Of a stretch of 33,273 nucleotides of DNA, positions 16,050 through 23,014 are shown piece by piece. Position 1 is the first letter of the stretch; each line of letters opens with the position of its first letter. The stretch comes from JAABRU01 sp050180235 (GTDB lineage Bacteria; Desulfobacterota; Desulfobacteria; Desulfobacterales; Desulfococcaceae), in NCBI GenBank assembly GCA_050180235.1, contig JBFXEJ010000066.1, forward strand, positions 1 to 33,273, read 5' to 3'. Below the pieces are notes generated by a model that saw nothing but the letters and a program-made list of their open reading frames with translations, was not told the DNA's origin and did not search any database. The translations under genes were made by a program, and so were the position numbers.

Positions 16050-17324
16050 ATGATAAAATTCAGACTGATTTACCCCAAATGGTCCAAACTTTCCGGACAG
16101 ACCGAATTTCACCTGCCGCCCCACGGGCCTGTTGTGTTTGCGGCAGCGCTTCCGGATGAGGTGGAAGTGCAGTTTACAGATGAAAATCTTCAGGACATTG
16201 ATTTTGATGAGCCTGCTGATATTGTGGGCATTTCCATGATGCTTACCATACAGGTCAGACGCGGCTGGGAAATTGCGGACAGATTCCGGGAAAAGGGAAT
16301 TCCTGTCATTTTCGGCGGTATTGCCACCATGCTTCATGCAGAGGAAACCGCAGAACATGCTGACGCTGTGTTTCTGGGGGAAGCCGAGGGCCGGATGGAA
16401 AAAGTCATTTCCGATCTCAGAAACGGCAGACTTCAAAAACTTTATGATTATCTCAATGACCGTCCGCCCATTGAAACAGTGGGAACCGCGCGGAGGGACA
16501 TTCTCAAACGGGAACTGTACAATTACCGGGGCGTGCAGATGGTGGATCTGGTTCACGCGTCCAGAGGATGCAGATTTCACTGTTATCCCTGCGCGGTGGC
16601 CTATCTCGGAGGACGGAAATTCCGGCCCCGTCCCATTGACAAAACCATAGCGGAAATGGCATCCATAGACAACAGCCGCCTTTTTGTCGTGGACAATTCC
16701 CTTGCACAGGATACGCAATGGGAAAAAGATTTGTTCCGGGAAATGATTCCTTTGAAAAAAAAATGGTGCTGCCATCCCATAGAGGATGATACCGAAGTTC
16801 TGGATCTGGCCGCGCAGGCCGGAGCCTGGTATGTGTATCAGGCGGTTTTTGACACATCCGACTATATCAGGGAACGGATTAAACGCTATCATGATCACGG
16901 CATTGCAGTGGAGGGAACCATTCTGCTGGGTCTGGACAGCCATACCGGGGATTATATAAAACGCTTTATTGATTTTCTGCTGGAAATTGAACTGGATCTG
17001 GCTGAATTCACAGTGCTTACGCCATTTCCCCATACAAAGGCGTTTGATGATCTGCTCAGTCAGGGACGCATTTTTTCCTTTGACTGGAATGATTATTCCG
17101 CTGATAAAGTGGTGTATCAGCCCAAACATATGTCTCCGGAAAGACTGCAGGAACTTTTTCATTATGCCTGGGATGCGTTTTACAGGGAAGAACCCCAGGA
17201 AATGAAAATGTTCAGGCTGCTAAGACAGGTCATGGAAAAAGAAAAAGCGGACGGAACATTTCGGCAGAGGGAACGCAGACTATCCGCATCTGCATTTGGG
17301 AGGGATACGGGCCGCAAAAACTGA
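16050..17324 (+). CDS. B12-binding-type radical SAM protein
   Basis: A 424-residue radical SAM enzyme with an N-terminal cobalamin-binding-like Rossmann region (about 1-115: PADIVGISMML, VIFGGIATMLH, ADAVFLGEAEG). Its iron-sulfur motif is CRFHCYPC (C-x3-C-x2-C, about 174-181). Later segments (VDNSL, EGTILLGLDSHT, EFTVLTPFPHT) follow the usual barrel order. No DxHxxG motif is visible, as is common in this class, so B12 use is uncertain; methylation or ring/chain modification of a lipid-like substrate is typical. ATG at 16050 is preferred to the TTG at 16041. It converges on the second radical SAM gene 87 bp away. Confidence 0.82.
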   Translation: MIKFRLIYPKWSKLSGQTEFHLPPHGPVVFAAALPDEVEVQFTDENLQDIDFDEPADIVGISMMLTIQVRRGWEIADRFREKGIPVIFGGIATMLHAEETAEHADAVFLGEAEGRMEKVISDLRNGRLQKLYDYLNDRPPIETVGTARRDILKRELYNYRGVQMVDLVHASRGCRFHCYPCAVAYLGGRKFRPRPIDKTIAEMASIDNSRLFVVDNSLAQDTQWEKDLFREMIPLKKKWCCHPIEDDTEVLDLAAQAGAWYVYQAVFDTSDYIRERIKRYHDHGIAVEGTILLGLDSHTGDYIKRFIDFLLEIELDLAEFTVLTPFPHTKAFDDLLSQGRIFSFDWNDYSADKVVYQPKHMSPERLQELFHYAWDAFYREEPQEMKMFRLLRQVMEKEKADGTFRQRERRLSASAFGRDTGRKN

Positions 17325-17411
17325 TCCCCCGGAAACGGGTGTTTTCATCTGTTCTGACAAAGGTGTTCCGAATCGGCGTTGTGGGAGCAGAAACATTTAT
17401 CTGATTTCCAA

Positions 17412-18761
17412 TCATCGGATCAGATACTCCCACAAAGGCCCGGAATAGCCTTTGGCATACATTCTGCGCAGGATTGCTGCGGTTTCCTCACCGCCCGCGC
17501 CGACAATCCAGTTGCTTCGGTTTCCTGCTTTTTCCCTGACCTGCCGGAGAATTTCCTCTGTGCTGATATATTTGGAATGATAATAAACCGGCTCCAGCAG
17601 GTTCTGATTTTCTCTGATTTGCCCCTCTTTCAGCGCGATTTCATACAGCCGGGTATGGGGATAAATCCGCATACCGCAGAAAAAAAACAGAACAGTTTTT
17701 TTCAGTTTTTCAATCTCAGAAAGAGTATCCGCCAGAGTATCCGCATTTTCTCCTGGGCCGCCTAAAAGAAAATAATGGGCCGCGTGAATTCCGGCCTCAA
17801 TGGCCGCTTTGTGCGCTGCAAAAACATGTTCAGCACGGAAAGGTTTTCCATATGCGCTCAGCACTGTATCAGAAAGGGATTCTGTGCCAAACTCGGCATG
17901 GCGCAGTCCTGCCTCGGCCAGGCATTTATAATATCCTTCAGGCGGATGTCCGGGAATGAAAAACGCTCCCCAGGGAATGGAAATACCGATTTTTTGGAAT
18001 GCCCGCGCCACTTCTGCACTGTGTTCATAATGGGAATTGAAAACTGCATCTGTGACAAAAAAATATTTTGCTCCGGTTTTCTGCAGTCTCAGGGCTGCTT
18101 CTGCCACATCTTCAGGCGGAACCAGACGCAGTTTCCGGCCTTCAATATGCGGATAAGTGCAGTAAATGCAGTTGTATCCGCAGCCCCGTTTGCTTTGCAG
18201 ATTCAGCATTCCCCCGTTTTTCAGATAATACCCGGTATGCGGCATTTCCGGGAGAGATGGCAAAGAAACCGCTCTGTCCAAAGGCTGCGGAATCTGCACA
18301 GGTTTTTCTTTGCAGATCAGTCCGGGAATTTGGGAAAAATCATTTCCTTTTTCAAGTGCGTCCAGAAGAAAAATCAGGCGTTCCCCTTCTCCAATGATGC
18401 CGTAATCCGCGTGCAGAGCATTCATCATTTCCGCAGGGAAAATGGTAAATCCGCTGCCGCCAAGCACAAGGGGAACTTTTGAGATGGAACGGATATATTC
18501 CGCGATTTCCCGGTACTGTCCGATAAAACCTTTGGGATCATCTGCGTCTGTATTGTCTGCATTCCGCAGGGAAATGCCGATCATATCCGGTGAAAATTCT
18601 TCAATAATTTCCCCAAGTCCGGAAAAATCACCAATTATGTTCATGTCCGCAATCCGCACGGTATGGTTTGCAGAAATGGCAGAGGCCACATAATCCAGTC
18701 CCAGCGGATACACAGGATAGGGCATGGTGAAACGGTTTGCGGAAATCAGCAGAATTTTCAT
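17412..18761 (-). CDS. B12-binding-type radical SAM protein of the ACP/ketosynthase operon
   Basis: A 449-residue radical SAM protein. Residues 1 to about 140 are a B12-binding-like domain (ILLISANRF, DMIGISLRN, VPLVLGGSGFT, YGIIGEGE). The cluster motif CGYNCIYC follows near residue 194. The barrel continues with YFFVTDAVFN, AEFGTESLSD and HYFLLGGPGE, and there is a C-terminal helical tail. Its ATG overlaps the stop of the ketosynthase gene by 4 bp, so it is co-translated with an ACP-dependent assembly enzyme and probably acts on its product, for example by methylation, C-C bond formation or desaturation-like chemistry. The true reaction is unknown. It is only distantly like the convergent radical SAM at 16050-17324. 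Confidence 0.85.
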   Translation of the reverse strand: MKILLISANRFTMPYPVYPLGLDYVASAISANHTVRIADMNIIGDFSGLGEIIEEFSPDMIGISLRNADNTDADDPKGFIGQYREIAEYIRSISKVPLVLGGSGFTIFPAEMMNALHADYGIIGEGERLIFLLDALEKGNDFSQIPGLICKEKPVQIPQPLDRAVSLPSLPEMPHTGYYLKNGGMLNLQSKRGCGYNCIYCTYPHIEGRKLRLVPPEDVAEAALRLQKTGAKYFFVTDAVFNSHYEHSAEVARAFQKIGISIPWGAFFIPGHPPEGYYKCLAEAGLRHAEFGTESLSDTVLSAYGKPFRAEHVFAAHKAAIEAGIHAAHYFLLGGPGENADTLADTLSEIEKLKKTVLFFFCGMRIYPHTRLYEIALKEGQIRENQNLLEPVYYHSKYISTEEILRQVREKAGNRSNWIVGAGGEETAAILRRMYAKGYSGPLWEYLIR

Positions 18762-20923
18762 GTTTTTATTCCCACAGCCGTGACAAATTTCCCCAAACCG
18801 AGGAGCAGAATGCCTTTTCCTTTCAGATAACAGATTTTTCCCTGACAGAGAGCATCCGGGATTTCTCCGGCTCGGACAAAAGCAGATCCCATCACTGTTG
18901 CCACTGAGGACGCGGAAGCAAATTCACCAATCCATTTCCGGTATTCAATGACCGGAATATTCCATTTTGCAAGAGAAAGAAAATTCTGCAACTGACTTTC
19001 CCCTTTTTCCCGGAATGCAGCCGGAATTCCGGCCAGTATTGCGGCAAATTTCTCTCCCGATCTTTCCAATGCCCGAATAAGAGACAAAACAATATCCGGA
19101 TTTCCCTCTGCATTTTCAAAAAACAGGGGAGAAATGCAAATCCCATCTGCATTTTCTGATCTTTTCACGCACAAAGCTGCTCCGCCGTCCGAATTCAGGT
19201 TATCGGAAACAGAAGGATCAAACAAAGGGGACAGCGCGGGATGAAATTCATCTGCTGCCATAATCAGAAAAGGATTGCTGCTGTTTTCTGCCAGAAGATT
19301 TGCCGTAATCAAAGCCTGCTCAAAGGAATAATCCCCGCCCGTGACAGTGATATTCGGCCCTTTTGCGCCAAAGTGCATGGCGACATGTCCGGCAGGGGCA
19401 TTATGCACGGAACCGATAAAATCTGTGGGACTGGTGAATTTTTCATCAGACTCAAAAAGCCGGGTCAGAAAATCATGGGTTTCAGACAAAGGCCCCCAGC
19501 CTGTTCCCAGATAAACAGAATCCGGTTTTTCCGGACAGGCTGTCTGTTCAAAGGCACTGATGGCAAGGGATAAAACCATGCGGGGAAGGCGTTTCATGCG
19601 CCTGACAGTTCCGGGGGAAAGATTTTTGGACAGATCCGCCAGGGAAAGAATGCCTTTGCAGTTTTCTCCTGCACTCATTTTTTCCAGACTTTCTTTCAGT
19701 CTTCCTGCGCCGGTAATGCAGGATTGTCCCAGAATCCGCAAAGGCAGACGTTTTTTTTCAGATACGGTTCGCTGTTTCCCCGCTGTTCCCAGCACCAAAA
19801 CAGCATTGTTTCCGCCAAAACCGAATGAATTGGACAGAACTGTTTTCACCTCTGCCTTTATTGGCTGGAGAACCGGAATCATTTTAAGGGCAGGATCAGG
19901 CTGTGTGCATCCGGTATTGGCAGGAATGATACCATGCTGTGTGCAAAGAATGGAAATCACGGCCTCAACAGCGCCGGATGCTGCAAGGGAATGTCCCAAT
20001 GCGCCTTTTACTGAGGAAAAACGCGGGGGATTTTCTCCGAATACACGTATAATTGCTTTGGCTTCCGAGAGATCATTGTCCGGAGTTCCGGTTCCGTGCA
20101 GACTGATATAATCAATATCTGAAAGGGAAATCTTTGCATCCCGGATAGCAGATGTCATGGCAGCAAGCGCGCCGTCTCCGTCCGGATGGGGCGAGGAAGG
20201 ATGATATGCGTCACAGGAAAGTCCCGCTCCCATGATTTCACCAAGAGAATTATCCGGGGGTTCATCTCCGGCTTCTAGCAGCAGCATGGCTGATGCTTCG
20301 GCTACACTCATGCCCCGGCGATGCTGATCCCAGGGCTTTGCACTTTTAGGATCAATGAGTTGCAGGGATTTGAATCCGTAATAGGTCAGGCGGCAGAGAC
20401 AGTCCGCACCGCCTGCAAGAATCTGTTTTGTGTGACCGGCCCGCAGCATTTCCACTGCGGTTTTTATGGCAACCGCACCTGACGAGCAGGCAGTGGAAAC
20501 CGTAATTACCGGCCCTTTGCATCCAAGTTTTCCCGCCAGATATTCGGCCACAGAGCCTGTGGCATGAAAACTGAACGCGTTTGGATTCGTGATACCCTGT
20601 TTCAGAAGGTTTTCCGTTGTCAGCATTCCGCCTGTTGTCACGCCCAGAATAATGGCATCCGGGGGATTTGCGGCATTTTTCACAGCTTCAAGGGCTGCGC
20701 TCAGGGCAAGCTGATGTGTGCGGGGAATTCCGTTTGCAGACGCGGGTTCCAAATCCTCCCGGATTTCTCCGACCGGCAGCCGGTTTTCCTGCGAAACAGG
20801 GAAAATACTCAGGCTGCCAATAAAACAGGTTCTGTTTTTCAGGCAGTCCCTGAGAGCGGAAACACCAAAACCGGCAGGCGTGACCGCTCCCATTCCGGTT
20901 ATGAAAACCCTCTGCGTGTTCAA
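18758..20923 (-). CDS. Fused beta-ketoacyl-ACP synthase + Cys-less ketosynthase (chain-length-factor-like)
   Basis: A 721-residue two-part protein. Residues 1 to about 380 are a complete FabF-type ketosynthase: TACSSG with nucleophile Cys146, HGTGT with His276, KGALGH with Lys306 and His311, and GFGGNNA. Residues about 394-721 are a second thiolase-fold unit resembling the chain-length-factor-like KS_2 family (PF13723) of aryl-polyene loci. At its nucleophile position it reads TVTGGDYSFEQAL (about 527-539), with no Cys. Such KS/KS-like pairs usually form heterodimers that control the length of a polyketide or polyene chain; here they are one polypeptide. Four-bp overlaps on both sides tie it to the ACP and the radical SAM protein. 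Confidence 0.88.
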   Translation of the reverse strand: MNTQRVFITGMGAVTPAGFGVSALRDCLKNRTCFIGSLSIFPVSQENRLPVGEIREDLEPASANGIPRTHQLALSAALEAVKNAANPPDAIILGVTTGGMLTTENLLKQGITNPNAFSFHATGSVAEYLAGKLGCKGPVITVSTACSSGAVAIKTAVEMLRAGHTKQILAGGADCLCRLTYYGFKSLQLIDPKSAKPWDQHRRGMSVAEASAMLLLEAGDEPPDNSLGEIMGAGLSCDAYHPSSPHPDGDGALAAMTSAIRDAKISLSDIDYISLHGTGTPDNDLSEAKAIIRVFGENPPRFSSVKGALGHSLAASGAVEAVISILCTQHGIIPANTGCTQPDPALKMIPVLQPIKAEVKTVLSNSFGFGGNNAVLVLGTAGKQRTVSEKKRLPLRILGQSCITGAGRLKESLEKMSAGENCKGILSLADLSKNLSPGTVRRMKRLPRMVLSLAISAFEQTACPEKPDSVYLGTGWGPLSETHDFLTRLFESDEKFTSPTDFIGSVHNAPAGHVAMHFGAKGPNITVTGGDYSFEQALITANLLAENSSNPFLIMAADEFHPALSPLFDPSVSDNLNSDGGAALCVKRSENADGICISPLFFENAEGNPDIVLSLIRALERSGEKFAAILAGIPAAFREKGESQLQNFLSLAKWNIPVIEYRKWIGEFASASSVATVMGSAFVRAGEIPDALCQGKICYLKGKGILLLGLGKFVTAVGIKT

Positions 20924-21186
20924 TTGGCAAGCACCGGAGAGTTCTGCTGAATATATGCGGCCATGGATCGGAGACTGCCAAAAACCTTTGCACCGATTTC
21001 TTTATTGTCAATTTTGACAGAATAATCCTTTTCAATCATCATGACCAGTTCCAGCACATCAATGGAGTCTATGCCCAGTTTTCCCCCCACCAGTTGATCA
21101 TCAGACTGGATTTCTTCCGGGGAAATGTCAATAAGGTTTAGAACTTCCACAATTTTCACTTTCAGTTCGTTAATCAGATTTTCCAT
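20920..21186 (-). CDS. Acyl carrier protein
   Basis: An 88-residue stand-alone ACP. LGIDSIDVLELVM contains the phosphopantetheine Ser (GIDSID, about residue 40), and MIEKDYSVKI and the helix SLRSMAAYIQQ complete the fold. It is first in the three-gene operon and its stop overlaps the start of the ketosynthase fusion by 4 bp, so it most likely serves as its dedicated carrier rather than as the housekeeping AcpP. No holo-ACP synthase, ketoreductase or dehydratase gene is in the window. Confidence 0.92.
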   Translation of the reverse strand: MENLINELKVKIVEVLNLIDISPEEIQSDDQLVGGKLGIDSIDVLELVMMIEKDYSVKIDNKEIGAKVFGSLRSMAAYIQQNSPVLAN

Positions 21187-21523
21187 AATCTTCTCTGTTT
21201 GGTGTTATGATCATTCCGCAGCCGATCTGTACAGCCGTGAATCAGGCAAATATCCTTTTTCCGACTTTACAGAGAGACTGAATTAGTGTAAATAAAACTT
21301 TGTTATAGATGTTCCCAAAAAATATTTTTGCAGACCAGCCTGCCGGAGTCCGGCTTCTCACTGCCGTATGAAAATATTTTTCCGGGAACCTATATATTCT
21401 TTGGCAGATTTTTTCAATCCTGTTTTTCGGAATCAGGAAAAAATATCTGCTCTTTCTGAACATTGATCAAATGTTCCCCTCATTCCGAAAGTTCCTGCTC
21501 CTGCCGGGCAGGGGAGTTTTTTT
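21187..21523. other. Divergent intergenic region
   Basis: No gene is seen between the ACP operon and the cyclase gene. Features are a 13-bp palindrome GCCGGAGTCCGGC at 21342-21354, which could be an operator, and the hairpin described separately at 21498-21523. Promoters for both directions must lie here, but none stands out. Confidence 0.5.
21498..21523 (+). promoter_or_regulatory. Terminator-shaped hairpin covering the ribosome-binding site
   Basis: CTCCTGCC (21498-21505) pairs, across one G and with a two-G bulge, with GGCAGGGGAG (21507-21516). Seven T (21517-21523) follow, then directly the ATG at 21524. GGGGAG in the right arm is the only Shine-Dalgarno sequence, 7 nt from the start, so folding would hide it, and the T run could also cause attenuation. 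Confidence 0.55.
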
Positions 21524-22615
21524 ATGAATATTCCAAAGATTCTGATTGTTGACGATTCCGCAACTGATGTGGTGCTGCTGCATTATCTGCTGAAAAAAGT
21601 GGGATATAAGGATTTTCTCACAGCCAGATCTGCTGAGGATGCATTCCGGATTCTGAAAATAGATGATCCTTCCTACATGTCTGAAATAGATCTGATTCTC
21701 ATGGATGTTGAAATGCCGGGCATCAGCGGAATAGAAACCTGCAGACAGATCAAACTGACAAAACATGTCAGTGATATTCCCATTATCATGGTCACGGCCA
21801 GAAATGATCAGAGTTCCTTCAAACTGGCATTCAGCGCGGGTGCTCTTGACTATATGCAGAAACCTGTGAAAGAAGCTGAACTGCTTGCCAGAGTCCACTC
21901 CGCTCTGCGGCTGAAGGAGCAAACTGATATACGCAGAAAGCGGGAAAACGAACTGATGGAAACCAACCGGCTGCTGCATGTGGAAAGGGAAAAATCCGAA
22001 AAACTGCTGCTGAATGTTCTGCCGGAAAAAATTGTAAGGGACTTGAAGAACAGGGCCGAAACCCAGCCGGAACTTTTTGAAAACGTTACGGTCTTTATTT
22101 CTGATCTGGTCAAATTCACAGCGCTGTCCGCCATGCTTGATCCGGAATCGCTGATTCAGGAATTAAACGAAATGTTCACAGCATTTGACGACATCATGGA
22201 GGCAAACCAGTGTGAAAGAATAAAAACCATCGGAGATGCGTATATGGCCGTTTGCGGAATGCCGGAGCCCAATCCGGATCATGCTGTGAATATGGCAAAG
22301 GCAGCTCTTGAAATCATCGAATATCTGAAAAACCGGAACCAGGACACCCTGATAAAATGGCAGCTAAGGATAGGCATTAACAGCGGAAAAGTGGTGGGCG
22401 GTGTGGTGGGTGTGAAAAAATACATGTATGATATATTCGGAGATACTGTAAATACCGCCTCCCGGCTGGAATCCCTGTCAGAACCCATGAAAATCAACAT
22501 ATCCGAATCCACCTTCGGTCTGATTAAAGACGGCTTCTTCTGTACGGAAAAACCGAAAATTCAGGTCAAGGGCAAAGGGCTTCTGCAAACGTATTTTCTG
22601 GAGGGAAGAAAATAG
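21524..22615 (+). CDS. Response regulator fused to class III adenylate cyclase
   Basis: A 363-residue cytoplasmic protein. Residues 5 to about 125 are a receiver domain (acidic DD at 10-11, phospho-acceptor Asp61 in LMDVEMPG, Lys113 in QKPV). A coiled-coil signalling helix (about 130-165) leads into a class III cyclase domain (about 185-360). Metal ligands are Asp194 (FISDLVKFT) and Asp238 (IGDAYM). Lys234 (ERIKTIGD) and Asp303 (YDIFGD) fit ATP rather than GTP specificity, and Asn310/Arg314 (VNTASR) are the transition-state pair. It should make cAMP under phosphorelay control, but no cognate kinase is nearby. Translation may be regulated by the leader hairpin. Confidence 0.9.
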   Translation: MNIPKILIVDDSATDVVLLHYLLKKVGYKDFLTARSAEDAFRILKIDDPSYMSEIDLILMDVEMPGISGIETCRQIKLTKHVSDIPIIMVTARNDQSSFKLAFSAGALDYMQKPVKEAELLARVHSALRLKEQTDIRRKRENELMETNRLLHVEREKSEKLLLNVLPEKIVRDLKNRAETQPELFENVTVFISDLVKFTALSAMLDPESLIQELNEMFTAFDDIMEANQCERIKTIGDAYMAVCGMPEPNPDHAVNMAKAALEIIEYLKNRNQDTLIKWQLRIGINSGKVVGGVVGVKKYMYDIFGDTVNTASRLESLSEPMKINISESTFGLIKDGFFCTEKPKIQVKGKGLLQTYFLEGRK

Positions 22616-23014
22616 GCAGACTGCCTATGTCCCCGCTCTCTGACCGACTGTTCATCCTTTCATTGATTCTGCAAAATACCCGTGCATAGCGGTGCGTCTT
22701 TTTCAATCCTTTTTTGAAAACCCCTGAAAAACCTGTGCTGATACCTTCCTTTTTCCGTATTGAAAATCAGGCAAAGGAAAAAAATTGACTTCTTATCTCT
22801 TTTAATGGAAAATGGCAGAACATTCATTCGGTAGTGGGTCAAATCCGTTGATAAGGTCTCCCCTCCCTTGAGGGAGGGGCAGGGGGAGGGTGAAAACATC
22901 ACTGATTATCCCCCTCCCCTGACCCCTCCCACCAGGGGAGGGGAATTTTTGGATCAACAGATTTGTACCACTACCATTCATTCTTCCCAAATCCATTGAG
23001 AAAGGTATTGTAAA
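22616..23014. other. 399-bp intergenic region with a MITE
   Basis: No gene is seen. The region starts with an inverted repeat overlapping the cyclase stop codon (ATAGGCAG, one base, CTGCCTAT; 22612-22628) that has no T tail. It then carries the 146-bp family-A element (22830-22975), 39 bp before the sucA start codon. Confidence 0.55.
22830..22975. mobile_element. MITE-like element, family A, with 8-bp target duplication
   Basis: A 146-bp non-coding element with 23-bp terminal inverted repeats (22830-22852 and 22953-22975; 20 of 23 match) starting GGTAGTGG. It is flanked by a perfect direct repeat ATTCATTC (22822-22829 and 22976-22983), the mark of transposition. The interior is a series of G+C-rich stretches such as CCCCTCCCCTGACCCCTCCC that can pair with each other. 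GG-starting ends and an 8-bp duplication are compatible with ISL3-, IS256- or IS1595-type transposases, but none is encoded here. Confidence 0.85.

Noticed and set aside
15924..17162. A 412-codon minus-strand open frame
   Set aside because: It lies opposite the radical SAM gene with its CRFHCYPC motif, has an unnatural composition and runs through the terminator at 15965.
21342..21354. Operator palindrome GCCGGAGTCCGGC as a regulator site
   Set aside because: It is a single 13-bp palindrome with no second copy and no regulator gene nearby, so it is too weak to claim as a feature.
22612..22628. Terminator after the cyclase gene
   Set aside because: The 8-bp inverted repeat overlaps the stop codon and is not followed by a T run.
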